64,000 nt of DNA from positions 1-64,000 of the forward strand of contig NZ_RAWE01000020.1 of assembly GCF_003611695.1 (NCBI RefSeq). Reading direction: 5' to 3'. Both the position numbers and the translations under genes were made by a program. Below the pieces are notes generated by a model. That model made no database searches. It worked only from the letters and a program-made list of their open reading frames with translations, and was not told the DNA's origin. This document shows positions 42,489 to 52,357 of this stretch, in pieces; the stretch's first letter is position 1; the number at the start of each line of letters is the position of its first letter. The DNA is from Corallococcus carmarthensis (GTDB lineage: Bacteria; Myxococcota; Myxococcia; Myxococcales; Myxococcaceae).

Positions 42489-44756
42489 TCAGCCGTGGGC
42501 GATGACGAACTCCTGGTCTCCCACGCGCACCTGGAGCGTGCGCTGCACGCCCGAACCCAGCTTCCACCGCAAGGAGAGCTGGTCCAGCCACGCCACGAAC
42601 GCGGCGACGCGGAAGTCGTCGCAGAGCAGATCATCCAGGGCCGTGAAGACCTGCTGCACCACGGAGGTCGCGTCGTTCTCCGCGATGACGGTCTCCAGAT
42701 GGATGGCCTTGTTCAACGCGCTGAGCTTGTCGAGCACGTCCTTCCAGAACGCGTACACCTTCCCGTACGGCCGGCTCCCGATGTCGCCTCCGTAGCGCGA
42801 CGCCTGCACGAGCACGTCCGAGAACGTGCCCGTGGCGCCGCTCTGCTCCCAGTGCGACGCGACGTGGCCGTCCGCGCCCGCCTGGGTCTTCAGGTGGTAC
42901 GCCACGGTCGCCCTCGCCTTGTCGAGCGTCCAGTCCTTCGCCCCGTCCTTGAGGTACGCGTCCCAGAGCGGAGTGTAGAGCTCCTCGCGGCGCTGGAAGC
43001 TCGTGCGCACGGGCTGGCTGGCCCGGGGCATTGCTCGCGCCAGGCCCCGCGCGAAGGCGTTGCGTTCGAAGACGGGCTCGCTGCCCAGCCGCGTCAGCAG
43101 CCTCCGGAAGCTGGCGCTGTCCACCCGCAGCTCCAGCCGCGTGGTGGTCTTCGTGCCGGCGGGGGCCGCGCGGAAGAGCCGCTCCACCAGCGCCGGTGCG
43201 TCCTCCGGACGGACCGCGCCCCAGACGGTGGCGGCATCCACCGCGCTTTGGATCAGGTCCTTGGTGAGCCCGTCCTCCACCTGGCTCTGCGCGAAGAGGG
43301 AGTAGTCGAACTCGTCCGCGCTGGGCGTGAGGCTGAAGCGCGGCATCTGGGCGTTGAAGTCGAGCCCCCAGCGGGAGGTCTTCCCGTAGAGCACGCCCGA
43401 ACTCGAGTAGCTCCGAGCCCCCAGGAAGGCGTAGCGGCGCGGGCCCTGGCGGTGGTCGCGGGACGCGTGCTGGACCACGGACTTGAGCTTCCGCCGGTCC
43501 TCCTGCGTGGCGAAGTTGAAGTCGCGCCAGCCCAGGCCCAGGCCCCAGACGCGCTGCGACTCCACGGACTTCATGTGGAAGTAGCGCCGCAGCCACGCGT
43601 CCTGCACCCGGTGCTGGATGGAGGCCAGGTCGCCGGAGACGAACGCACCGTGCGCGCCCGCCAGCTCCTGCACGGGCACCTCCAGCTCCAGCAGGGTCGC
43701 GTCCTCGGTGCTCCGCGCGTACTCGTATTCGAAGCCGGCCTTGAGCGCCCCGCTCACCACGCTCTCGACGAAGTCCTTCAGCTCTTCATACGCGGCCTTC
43801 ACCGACGCGAGCGTGGGCTCCACCGGCTTGAGGAAGCCCAGTTGTTTCAGCAGCGCGGCGGCGACCTGGAGGAGCGCGGGCGTGAGCGAGCCATGCTCCA
43901 GGCCCTCGACGACCTTCAAGGCGTCCTGCACCTTCGCGTCCACGGCGCCCAGGATGGAGGCGAGCAGCGGCGACGAGTACCCCAGCGAGACGCCCGCGGA
44001 CACGTGGACCGCCGCGGCGTCCGAGGTGGCCTTGCGGACCGACACGCGGAACGGTCCGCCGTCCTTCGGCCTCGAGAAGACGATGCGGAACTCGTCCTGG
44101 AGCGACACCGTGCCGCCGATGGACGCGCCCACCTCCGCCTTCAGCTCGAACACCAGCTGTCCGGCCAGCCGCTTCGCGAGCGCCGCCACCAGGGACGTGC
44201 TGATGGCGGACCAGGACACCTTCACCCCGGCCTTCAGCTCCACGCGCGTCTGGAACGACAGGGCGTCACCGGGCTGGAGCGCCTGCACCTCCTCCAGCAC
44301 GAAGGGCAGGCGCAGGGACTTCGCGTCCGAACCCAGCGCGGACTCCAGCGTCTTCGTCGCGGCGTGGTGCCGGTAGTCCGCCACCTTCACCTGGAGCGAG
44401 CCTCCGCCGCTCAGCTCGACGAAGGGGAAGTTCCCCTGGCCGTTGGCCTCCGCGCTGAGCTCCGCCGCGTACTTCAGCCAGCACGCGACCCCGTCCGGTG
44501 AGAAGAGCGGCTCCACCGAGGAGCCGTCCAGCTCCTTTGGGGGCACGCCGATGATGCCGTACGCGTCCTGGTCGTCGCGGTCGTTGAAGAGCTCGACGGG
44601 GACCTTGAGCGTGCCCGTCAGGGACACCTGGCCTCCCTGGATGGGGATGGCCTTGTTGCCGTTCAGCTCCGCGTGGCCCAGCGCCTGCTCGTGCGCTGCG
44701 TTACCCAGCGCGAGCTTCAGCGTGTTCACCGCGGGAATCTGGATGCTCCAGCTCAT
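42489..44756 (-). CDS. Large protein of unknown function
   Basis: This encodes 755 residues. I do not recognise a family. It starts MSWSIQIPAVNTLKLALG without a signal peptide. The first 230 residues look beta-rich with polar turns (GGGSLQVKVADYRHH), about 240-340 helical (LLQVAAALLKQLGFLKPV), then mixed alpha/beta with many Tyr and Trp. No Cys clusters, Walker motifs or HExxH are visible. Its codon use is like the neighbours and the frame is intact over 2.2 kb, so it is a real gene. It lies between the two DUF2378 copies, divergent from copy 2. Confidence 0.75.
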   Translation of the reverse strand: MSWSIQIPAVNTLKLALGNAAHEQALGHAELNGNKAIPIQGGQVSLTGTLKVPVELFNDRDDQDAYGIIGVPPKELDGSSVEPLFSPDGVACWLKYAAELSAEANGQGNFPFVELSGGGSLQVKVADYRHHAATKTLESALGSDAKSLRLPFVLEEVQALQPGDALSFQTRVELKAGVKVSWSAISTSLVAALAKRLAGQLVFELKAEVGASIGGTVSLQDEFRIVFSRPKDGGPFRVSVRKATSDAAAVHVSAGVSLGYSSPLLASILGAVDAKVQDALKVVEGLEHGSLTPALLQVAAALLKQLGFLKPVEPTLASVKAAYEELKDFVESVVSGALKAGFEYEYARSTEDATLLELEVPVQELAGAHGAFVSGDLASIQHRVQDAWLRRYFHMKSVESQRVWGLGLGWRDFNFATQEDRRKLKSVVQHASRDHRQGPRRYAFLGARSYSSSGVLYGKTSRWGLDFNAQMPRFSLTPSADEFDYSLFAQSQVEDGLTKDLIQSAVDAATVWGAVRPEDAPALVERLFRAAPAGTKTTTRLELRVDSASFRRLLTRLGSEPVFERNAFARGLARAMPRASQPVRTSFQRREELYTPLWDAYLKDGAKDWTLDKARATVAYHLKTQAGADGHVASHWEQSGATGTFSDVLVQASRYGGDIGSRPYGKVYAFWKDVLDKLSALNKAIHLETVIAENDATSVVQQVFTALDDLLCDDFRVAAFVAWLDQLSLRWKLGSGVQRTLQVRVGDQEFVIAHG

Positions 44757-44974
44757 GCGCTCCCCCGAAACGTGAAAGGCCCCTGTCCCATGGACAGGTG
44801 AGCAATCATTGCCGTGAGGGCTGGCGGGACACGTCTGACGCCGGGGAGGTGTGACTGTCTGGGTGTGAAATCGTCATCACCCTGGGGATGTAGGGGTTGT
44901 TCACAAGTCGGTATCCGGTCTAACCAGGGGCACCCAGCCGCGGCATCCCCCGAGCCGCGCCGGAGGAGCCCCTC

Positions 44975-45517
44975 GTGTCGAACCCCTCGGAGATCGTTTT
45001 CGGCCATACGGTCGAAGGCCTGCTGTTGGCCCTGAAGGGCCGCCTGGATGGTCCGCTGCGCGCGAAGCTCAAGGACGCAGGGCTGGACCTGGACCGGAAG
45101 CTGGAGCCCGCCTATCCGAACGCCATCTGGCAGCGCGTGTTGCAGATCAGCGCGACGGAGCTGTTCCCGGGCGTGTCCATGAACGAGGCGCAGTGGCAGC
45201 TGGGCGAGCGCTTCGTGTCGGGCTACTTCGAGACGAACATGGGCCGCGCGCTCCAGACCGTGCTGAAGCTCCTGGGGCCCGCGCGCGCCCTGGAGCGCAC
45301 GTCGCGCAACCTGGCCTCCGGCAGCAACTTCCTGCACGTGGACGTGGAGCGGGTGGCGGACACGGACTACCGCATCAAGGTGAGCGAGGGCGGGACCTAT
45401 CCGGAGTTCATCGGCTCCATCTGCCACCACGCGACGCTGACCACCGGCGTGAAGGGGCTCACCACCGTGGTCGAGGCCCGCCAGGGCCGCGCCGCCACCT
45501 ACCGCGTCCGCTGGTAG
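44975..45517 (+). CDS. DUF2378 (TIGR02265) family protein, copy 2
   Basis: This encodes 180 residues, a close paralogue of the protein at 41936, with the same blocks (IVFGHTVEGLLLALKGRLDG, LTTGVKGLTTVVEA) and the same length. The GTG start is preceded by CGGAGGAG. A stretch of 218 bp separates it from the divergent unknown gene. Its last 19 bp overlap the convergent acyltransferase gene. The role is unknown. Confidence 0.85.
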   Translation: MSNPSEIVFGHTVEGLLLALKGRLDGPLRAKLKDAGLDLDRKLEPAYPNAIWQRVLQISATELFPGVSMNEAQWQLGERFVSGYFETNMGRALQTVLKLLGPARALERTSRNLASGSNFLHVDVERVADTDYRIKVSEGGTYPEFIGSICHHATLTTGVKGLTTVVEARQGRAATYRVRW

Positions 45518-46251
45518 CCGCGCGCCGCGTCCAGCAGCCCCTGCACCGCGCCCGTCACCTCGCGGTGCACCGTCCGCAGCGCCTCCCGGTCTCCCACTTC
45601 GAACCCCGGGGCCAGATGGGTCGTCAGCGGCTCACCTACCCATTGGGTCATCTTCACGGGGAAGGGCAGGGACAGCGGCCACACGCCCGTGGCGCCCACG
45701 CCCAGCCATAGCGGCAGCCTTCCTGGCATGCCCACGCGCTTGCCCCATGCGTAGCCGTCGTTCAGGCCCAGGTACGCGTCGTCCATGCCGTGGCCCGCGA
45801 TGGGGACGATGGGCAGCCCGTAGCGCACGGCCAGCCGCAGGTAGCCCAGCCGCTCTCCCCAGTCCACGCGGTAGCGGTGCCGGAAGTCGCGGCAGCCCTC
45901 GCGCGTGCCTCCTGGTTGCACCAGCACGTGCTCGCCCTTCGCCACCGCTTGCGCCAGCAGCGGCCCATCACCCGTGACGAAGCCCAGCCCGTCCGCCACC
46001 TGCCGCATGCCCGGGATGCGGTCGAACGCGCCGTGCGCGATGCCGTGGGGCAGGTAGCCCAGGTGGTCGTGCAGCGTCACCGTCAGCATGCAGAGGTCCA
46101 CCGCCAGGGGCCGCCCGTGGTAGCCCACCAGCAGCTTCGCTCCGGGGCGCAACAGCGGCTCCAGGTTCACCACCTCGTAGCGGTGGTAGCGCTGGAGCAG
46201 GCGGAACGCCGTCAGCCACGCGGCCCGCGCCGCCACCGCCGTCTTCGTCAC
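45499..46251 (-). CDS. Lysophospholipid acyltransferase family protein
   Basis: This encodes 250 residues. The pattern LLVGYHGRPLAVDLCML, the block LVQPGGTREGCRDFRHRY (corresponding to the EGTR-type substrate motif) and IVPIAGHGMDDAYLG match DAGAT/PlsC-like acyltransferases. They transfer an acyl chain to an alcohol acceptor such as a lysophospholipid, glycerolipid or wax alcohol. The GTG at 46251 overlaps the upstream KAS III stop (GTGA), so it is coupled to it. It is the last gene of the lipid block. Confidence 0.8.
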   Translation of the reverse strand: MTKTAVAARAAWLTAFRLLQRYHRYEVVNLEPLLRPGAKLLVGYHGRPLAVDLCMLTVTLHDHLGYLPHGIAHGAFDRIPGMRQVADGLGFVTGDGPLLAQAVAKGEHVLVQPGGTREGCRDFRHRYRVDWGERLGYLRLAVRYGLPIVPIAGHGMDDAYLGLNDGYAWGKRVGMPGRLPLWLGVGATGVWPLSLPFPVKMTQWVGEPLTTHLAPGFEVGDREALRTVHREVTGAVQGLLDAARGYQRTR

Positions 46252-47216
46252 CCGGCCACCCGGTACAGCACCGCGCCGTGCGCCACGCCCGCGCCCACGC
46301 CCACCATCAACACCCGGTCCCCCGGCTTCACCGGCCGCGTGCGCCACAGCCAGTCCAACCCCGTGCCCAACGACGCGGAGCCCACGCTGCCCACCGTGTC
46401 CACCACCGTCACGCTCTTGTCCTCCGGCACCTCCAGCGCCTGGAGGATGGCCGCCAGCATGCTCCCGTTCGGCTGATGCGTGAGCACCCACTCCACGTCC
46501 GCCACCGTCAGCCCCGCGCGCTGGAGCACCGCCGACGCCGCGCGCGTCAGTGCCCCCAGCGCCACGCGCGTCATGTCGCGCGCCGGTGTGAGGAAGCGCA
46601 TGCCTTCGCGCTGGCCCGTCTGGTGCGGGTTCTCCAGGACGACGTCCGGCGGCAGCGTGCCGTCGTTTCCGAACGCGGCCCCCAGCACGCCCTCGCCGGG
46701 CCGCGCCGCTCCCAGCACCACCGCCGCCGCCGCGTCGCCCAGCACCAGGTAGGGGCGTGGATCCTCCGGCCGCGTGGTGCGCGACAGCAGCTCCACGGAC
46801 ACCACGCCCACCGGCCCCAGCCCCGTCGCCACCGAACGCGCCGCCAGGTCGAACGCGCTCAGGAAGCCCATGCACGCGTTGGTCACGTCCATCGCGTCGC
46901 ACGTCCCGGACAGCCCCAGCGCCGCCGCCACCCGGCTGCCATTGGCCGGCGTGGTGACGTCCCCGCCCATGGATGACACGAAGAGGATCCGTTGGAGCGC
47001 CGTCGCCGGAAGCCCCGCCGCCTCCAGCGCGCCCCGCAGGGCCTGGGCTCCCAGGTCCGCCGCGCGCGTCCCCTCCGGAGCGAAGTGCCGCGTGCGGATG
47101 CCCGTCTTCCGCTCCACCTCCGCGGCGTCGCGGCCCACGCGCGCGCAGACCTCCGCGGTCGTCACCGGAGGGCCCGGCAGCACGCTCGCCGTGCCGAGGA
47201 TGCGGACCGGAATCAC
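46248..47216 (-). CDS. KAS III-like (FabH-type) condensing enzyme
   Basis: This encodes 322 residues. Thiolase fold with Cys115 (DVTNACMGFLSAFDL), His247 (VLTHQPNGSML) and the C-terminal GVGAGVAHGAVLYRV. In FabH the third residue is Asn in a GNTS motif; here position 277 is Ser in VGSVGSASLG, so the triad is Cys-His-Ser. It may condense, transfer or hydrolyse acyl chains rather than start fatty-acid synthesis. The GTG at 47216 has AGGAGG upstream and overlaps the patatin stop. Confidence 0.85.
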   Translation of the reverse strand: MIPVRILGTASVLPGPPVTTAEVCARVGRDAAEVERKTGIRTRHFAPEGTRAADLGAQALRGALEAAGLPATALQRILFVSSMGGDVTTPANGSRVAAALGLSGTCDAMDVTNACMGFLSAFDLAARSVATGLGPVGVVSVELLSRTTRPEDPRPYLVLGDAAAAVVLGAARPGEGVLGAAFGNDGTLPPDVVLENPHQTGQREGMRFLTPARDMTRVALGALTRAASAVLQRAGLTVADVEWVLTHQPNGSMLAAILQALEVPEDKSVTVVDTVGSVGSASLGTGLDWLWRTRPVKPGDRVLMVGVGAGVAHGAVLYRVAG

Positions 47217-49057
47217 GCGGCCCTCCTGCCGCCGGACGGACTCCTGCGCCCGCGCAGCGACTCCCACGCCTGCTTGAGCTCCAGCAGCTTCTGCTCCAGG
47301 CCCATGTCGCGCGCGGCCTCGTCCAGCACCTCGTCCACGTGCGTGAAGCGCATGGACCCCATCAGCGGATGGTCGCGCGTGCCCACGTCGTATCGCAGGT
47401 CTCCGCGCGAGGACTCCAGGTCGCCGCTGCGGTGCAGCAGCAACACGCCGCTGGCCAGCAGGTCCTTCGCTCGCGCCACCGGGTTGAGCGCGGAGAGGAA
47501 CAGCCCCACCGCTCCGGGCAACAGCGGACGCGCGGCGTGGTGGTGGCCCGCCGGGAAGATGTTGCTGGAGAAGACCAGGTCCGCGCCCGCGTTGAGCAGC
47601 ACGTCCACCGGCACCATGCTGGTGAAGGCCCCGTCCACGTAGCGCGCGGGCGGCTGGAGCGTGGGCGCCCAGACGCCCGGCGCGGAGCCGCTCGCGCGCA
47701 CCGCCAGCGCCAGCGGTCCCTTCTCCAGCACCACGCAGCGGCCCGTGGTCAGGTCCGTCGTCACCGGCAGGAAGCCCACCGGCAGCTCCTCCAGCGCCAG
47801 GTCCCCCAGGTCGCCGCGCACCAGCCACTCCATGGCCTGGGTGGTGACCACGGACGACAGCGCCGCGGCGGACAGGTGCCCGCCCTTGGCGCGGTGCTGG
47901 AGCCGGCGCAGGCCATCCAATCCCTCACGGCCATCGCGCGCCGTGCCGCAGTAGTACGCGCCCACCAGCGAACCCATGCTCGCGCCGCTGAGGAAGTCCA
48001 CCGGCACGTCCAGCGCGGCCAGCCTCCGCAGGAGATGCACATGGTAGAAGCCCCACACGCCGCCGCCGCTGAGCGCCAACCCCACGCGCCGGCCGGTGAT
48101 GGCGCGCGCCCACCGCGACAGCGCGTCCCGCGTCCCCGCATCCAGGCCCAGCGCCACCAGCGGCCGGGTGTCCCCGGGCCGCACCAGCAGCCGCTCCCAG
48201 TCCAGCCGCAGCCGGCACCCGGGCGGTGGCGCTTCCTCGTCCCACCCGTCCTCGTCCGGCAGCGAGCGCCCGAGCAACGTCGGGCTGCCCTGCGGACGCC
48301 ACGGTGACAGCAGCACCGTGGGCAGCACCGGTGCTCCCGGCGTTCCCACGCCATCCGCTTCGCCTCCGCGCGGCAGCAGCACCACCTCGCGAGGTGTCAG
48401 GCCCTCCGGCACCGGCACGCCATCCACCAGCACGCAGTCGAAGTCCTCACCCTCGGCGAGCAACGGCGAGCGCGGGCCCACCGTGCGGCGGAACACGCCG
48501 TCCGCGCCGCGCACCGTGCTCTCCGAGCGCTTCTTCCCCGCGCGCACGAGCAGCACCCGGTCCCCGAAGTCGTGGACCATCACCTTCGCCACCAGCTCCA
48601 CCAGCAGGGACAGCACCGGGGGCGGAAGCTCCAGCCCCTGCGTCCGGAACGTCACCACGTCCGCGCGCGACGTGATGCCTCCATGACGAGGCACCGCGGC
48701 CACCGACTCCAGCTCCGCGCGGGGAAGGAAGAGGGCGTGCGACGACGCGGATCCGGCCGTCACCGTGACGGGCCACGTGCCGCGCGCGAGCGCCTCCACG
48801 CCCAGCGACATGCCCGAGCGCAGGTGCAGGAGCACCGTCCCTCCCGCCGTGACCCGCCATTCGCCCGAGCGCAAGAGGTAGACGCCGTCGACGGGCTCAC
48901 CTTCGCGGCAGATGCCCTCGCCCGGCCGGGGCTCCACCGGCCGGGCCCTTTCCAACAGACGGAGCAGGACAGACGCACGTGTGTGGCGCAGCGCCGGGGC
49001 TTGCTTCAACGTGTACAGCCACCGACGCCGCTCATCGACAGTCAGGGGAAAAGCCAT
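47213..49057 (-). CDS. Patatin-like phospholipase with N-terminal cyclic-nucleotide-binding-like domain
   Basis: This encodes 614 residues. The first 120 residues resemble a cNMP-binding beta-roll (EGICREGEPVDGVYLLRSGEW, MSLGVEALARGTWPVTV). The patatin domain (about 325-530) has the oxyanion LSGGGVWGF, Ser360 in GASMGSL and Asp475 in YVDGAF: an intact Ser-Asp dyad for hydrolysing acyl esters. The middle (about 125-310) is a variable linker. This is the architecture of NTE/YvdO-type phospholipases. It should free acyl chains from phospholipid, possibly under nucleotide control. Confidence 0.88.
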   Translation of the reverse strand: MAFPLTVDERRRWLYTLKQAPALRHTRASVLLRLLERARPVEPRPGEGICREGEPVDGVYLLRSGEWRVTAGGTVLLHLRSGMSLGVEALARGTWPVTVTAGSASSHALFLPRAELESVAAVPRHGGITSRADVVTFRTQGLELPPPVLSLLVELVAKVMVHDFGDRVLLVRAGKKRSESTVRGADGVFRRTVGPRSPLLAEGEDFDCVLVDGVPVPEGLTPREVVLLPRGGEADGVGTPGAPVLPTVLLSPWRPQGSPTLLGRSLPDEDGWDEEAPPPGCRLRLDWERLLVRPGDTRPLVALGLDAGTRDALSRWARAITGRRVGLALSGGGVWGFYHVHLLRRLAALDVPVDFLSGASMGSLVGAYYCGTARDGREGLDGLRRLQHRAKGGHLSAAALSSVVTTQAMEWLVRGDLGDLALEELPVGFLPVTTDLTTGRCVVLEKGPLALAVRASGSAPGVWAPTLQPPARYVDGAFTSMVPVDVLLNAGADLVFSSNIFPAGHHHAARPLLPGAVGLFLSALNPVARAKDLLASGVLLLHRSGDLESSRGDLRYDVGTRDHPLMGSMRFTHVDEVLDEAARDMGLEQKLLELKQAWESLRGRRSPSGGRRAA

Positions 49058-49144
49058 GCGTCGCCCAAGGATAACCAGGACGCTCCGGCGCCGGGTAGCG
49101 CGCTGGAGTGCCTGCCCGCTGTGCGGGTCCTGCGCGACGCGTCG

Positions 49145-52100
49145 CTACGCCGGCTGGGGTCGCGGTGGCTCCCCCTCGGGAGGGATGGACGGCGGCGGTG
49201 GATTGTGCGGCGGTCCGCTCTGGGGATTGCCGTGCTTGCGGTGTTTCAGGAGCTTCGTCCGAGCGCCTTCGATGATGGCGTAGAGCACCGGAATGAAGAT
49301 GAGGTTCACGAAGGTGGAGAAGAGCATCCCGCCGAAGACGGTGGTGCCCAGCGACTTGCGCGCGGCGGAGCCCGCGCCGCTGGCCAGCATCAGCGGCACC
49401 ACGCCGAAGAGGAACGCGAAGGACGTCATCAGGATGGGGCGCAGCCGCGTCTCCGCCGCGTTGATGGCGGACTCCACCACGCCCTGACCCTGCGCGCGCA
49501 GCTGTTCGCCGAACTCCACGATGAGGATGGCGTTCTTCGACGCGAGCCCCACCAGCATCACCAGGCCCACCTGGCAGAACACGTCGTTCACCAGCCCGCG
49601 CAGGGTCTGCAGGAGCAGCGCGCCCAGCATCGCCACGGGCACCGCGAGCATGACGACGAAGGGGAGGGCGAAGCTCTCGTACTGGGCGGACAGCACCAGG
49701 AAGACGAAGAGGATGCCCAGCGCGAAGATGATGAGCACGGTGTTGCCCGCGCTCTTCTGCTCCAGGGACAGGCCGGTCCACTCGTAGGTGAAGCCCGGCG
49801 GCAGCGTCTGGGTGGCCAGGTCCTGCATGATCTGGAGCGCCTGGCCGGTGCTGACGCCGGGGGTGCCCTGGCCGTTGAGGTTCGCGGCGCGGAAGAGGTT
49901 GTAGTGGCTGATGGTCTGCGCGGTGGCGACAGGGGTGAGCTTCACCAGCGCCTCCAGCGGCACCATGCCTCCGGCGTCCGAGCGCACGTAGAAGCTGCCA
50001 ATGTCCTTCGGGTTGTCGCGGAAGGGCACGGCCGCCTGCACGAACACGCGGTAGACGCGGTTGGCGAAGGTGAAGTCGTTCACGTACTGGCTGCCCATGT
50101 AGACCTGGAGCGTGGCGAACACCGCGGCCAGGGACACGCCCTGCGCCTTGGCCTTCTCGCGGTCCACCTGGATGTTGAGCTGGGGCGAGCCCGCCGAATA
50201 CGCGGAGAACACGCCGCGAAGCCGTGGCTCCTGGTTCGCCCTGCCCACCAGCGACTGGGTCGCCTGCGCCAGCTCCTCCAGCGAGTGGCCTCCCTCCTGG
50301 TCCTCCAGCACGAACTCGAAGCCGCCCACGCTGCCCACGCCCCGGATGGCGGGCGGTTGCAGCGGCAGCACCCGCGCGCCGCCCACCTGCGCCAGCGGCC
50401 CGCGCAGCCGCTCCACCATGCTCGCGACGCTCTGCTCCTTCTTCTTGCGCTCCTCCCAGGGCTTCAGGTTGAGGAAGAGCGAGCCGTAGTTGGCGCCCGT
50501 GCCCAGCAGGGAGAAGCCGCCCACGGTGAAGATGTCCGTCACCTCCGGCTGTTTGCGCAGGATGTCCTCCACCTGGAGGAGCACCTGGCGCGTGTACTCC
50601 AGCGACGTGCCCTCCGGGCCCTGCACCGCGACGATGAGGTAGCCCTGGTCCTCGTCCGGGATGAAGCCGCTGGGCACGGAGCGGTAGAGCAGCCCCGTGG
50701 CGACGAGGAACACGACGAACGCGGCGACGACGAGCCAGCGCGCCTTGCCCAGCATGAAGCCCAGGAGCTTCCCGTAGCCGCGCCGGAGCGAATCCAGCCC
50801 GTCGTCGAACTTGCGCGCCAGCACGAACTTGTTGCCCTCGTTGGAGCGCAAGAGGCGCGCGCACAGCGCGGGTGACAGGGTGAGGGCGACCAGCGCGGAG
50901 AGGCTGATGGAGAAGGCGATGGTGAGGGCGAACTGGCGGTAGATGGCGCCGGTCGTGCCGGGGAAGAACGACACCGGGATGAACACCGCGGAGAGCACCA
51001 GCGCGGTGGCCACCACGACGCCGGACACCTGCTGCATGCCCCGGGACGTGGCTGTGTGCGAGTCCACCTGGTCGTGCTCCATCACGCGCTCGACGTTCTC
51101 GATGACGACGATGGCGTCGTCCACCACCAGGCCCGTGGCCAGCGTCAGGCCGAACAGCGTCAGCGTGTTGAGGGAGAAGCCGAACGCGTTCACGAACATG
51201 AACGTGCCCACCAGCGACACCGGCAGCGTCGTCACCGCGACGAGCACGCTGCGCCAGCCGTGCAGGAAGATGAAGATGACGATGATGACCAGGAGGATGG
51301 CCTCGCCCAGCGACTGGAACACCTCCCGGATGGACGCGCTCACCGCGAGCGTCGTGTCGAACGCCACCTTGTAGGTGAGGCCGGGCGGGAAGTTGACCGA
51401 CAGCCGCTTGAGCTCCGCCTCCACGCCCTCGCGCACCTGCAACGCGTTGGAGCCCGGCAACTGGGTGATGCCCAGGCCCACCGCTTCCTGCCCGTTGAAG
51501 CGCAGCAGCTGCGCGTAGTTCTCCGCGCCCAGCTGCGCGCGTCCCACGTCGCGGATCCGCACCAGGGCGCCGTCCGCCCCGCGCTGCACGACGATTTCCT
51601 CGAACTCCTTGGCGGAGGCGAGCTGCCCGTTCACCTGGAGGGACAGCTGGTAGGCCTGGTCGCTGGCGGTGGGCGCCTGGCCCACCTTGCCCGCGCCCAC
51701 CTGGACGTTCTGTTCCTGCAGGGCGTTGACCACGTCCTGGGCGGTGAGGTTGCGCCGGGCCAGCTCCGTGGGGTCCAGCCACAGGCGCATGGCGAAGCGG
51801 CGCTCGCCGAAGATGCGCACGTCGCCTACGCCCTTCACGCGCAGGAGCGCGTCGCGGATGAAGACGTCCGCGTAGTTGCTGAGGAACTCCGGGTCGTAGC
51901 GCTTCTGCTTGTCGTAGATGCCAAAGGCCACGAGCAGCTGCGTCTGCGCCTTGCGCACGGTGACGCCCAGGGCGTTGACCTGCGCGGGGAGCTGCGGCGT
52001 GGCGGTGGCCACGCGGTTCTGCGCGTCCACCGCCGCCAGGTCCGGGTCTCGCGACGGATCGAAGGTGGCGATGATGTTGCACTGGCCGTCGTCGGTGCTG

Positions 52101-52348
52101 GTGGAGGACAGGTAGCGCATGCCCTCCATGCCGTTGAGCTGGCGCTCCAGCACGGTGGTGACGGCGTTCTCCACCGTCTCCGCGGACGCGCCGGTGTACG
52201 TGGCGGTGATCTGCACCTGCGGAAGGGCCAGCTCCGGGTACTGTTCGACGGGGAGGCTGGGGATGGAGATGGCGCCCACGAGCGTGATGAGGATGGACAC
52301 GACGCTCGCGAAGACGGGGCGCTTGATGAAGAAGTCGGAGAAGTGCAT
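49145..52348 (-). CDS. RND efflux permease (AcrB/HAE1 family)
   Basis: This encodes 1067 residues: twelve membrane helices and two large periplasmic loops. The start MHFSDFFIKRPVFASVVSIL and proton-relay Asp pair in GLVVDDAIVVIENVERV are diagnostic. It is the inner-membrane pump of a tripartite exporter and is probably trimeric. ATG 10 bp after the adaptor stop. The C-terminal tail is rich in Pro and basic residues. The substrate is unknown. Confidence 0.95.
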   Translation of the reverse strand: MHFSDFFIKRPVFASVVSILITLVGAISIPSLPVEQYPELALPQVQITATYTGASAETVENAVTTVLERQLNGMEGMRYLSSTSTDDGQCNIIATFDPSRDPDLAAVDAQNRVATATPQLPAQVNALGVTVRKAQTQLLVAFGIYDKQKRYDPEFLSNYADVFIRDALLRVKGVGDVRIFGERRFAMRLWLDPTELARRNLTAQDVVNALQEQNVQVGAGKVGQAPTASDQAYQLSLQVNGQLASAKEFEEIVVQRGADGALVRIRDVGRAQLGAENYAQLLRFNGQEAVGLGITQLPGSNALQVREGVEAELKRLSVNFPPGLTYKVAFDTTLAVSASIREVFQSLGEAILLVIIVIFIFLHGWRSVLVAVTTLPVSLVGTFMFVNAFGFSLNTLTLFGLTLATGLVVDDAIVVIENVERVMEHDQVDSHTATSRGMQQVSGVVVATALVLSAVFIPVSFFPGTTGAIYRQFALTIAFSISLSALVALTLSPALCARLLRSNEGNKFVLARKFDDGLDSLRRGYGKLLGFMLGKARWLVVAAFVVFLVATGLLYRSVPSGFIPDEDQGYLIVAVQGPEGTSLEYTRQVLLQVEDILRKQPEVTDIFTVGGFSLLGTGANYGSLFLNLKPWEERKKKEQSVASMVERLRGPLAQVGGARVLPLQPPAIRGVGSVGGFEFVLEDQEGGHSLEELAQATQSLVGRANQEPRLRGVFSAYSAGSPQLNIQVDREKAKAQGVSLAAVFATLQVYMGSQYVNDFTFANRVYRVFVQAAVPFRDNPKDIGSFYVRSDAGGMVPLEALVKLTPVATAQTISHYNLFRAANLNGQGTPGVSTGQALQIMQDLATQTLPPGFTYEWTGLSLEQKSAGNTVLIIFALGILFVFLVLSAQYESFALPFVVMLAVPVAMLGALLLQTLRGLVNDVFCQVGLVMLVGLASKNAILIVEFGEQLRAQGQGVVESAINAAETRLRPILMTSFAFLFGVVPLMLASGAGSAARKSLGTTVFGGMLFSTFVNLIFIPVLYAIIEGARTKLLKHRKHGNPQSGPPHNPPPPSIPPEGEPPRPQPA

Positions 52349-52357
52349 GGAGGCCCC

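Noticed and set aside
44757..44974. Promoter-like TTCACA ... TATCCG in the gap before DUF2378 copy 2
   Set aside because: Weak match and no way to choose between several similar strings.
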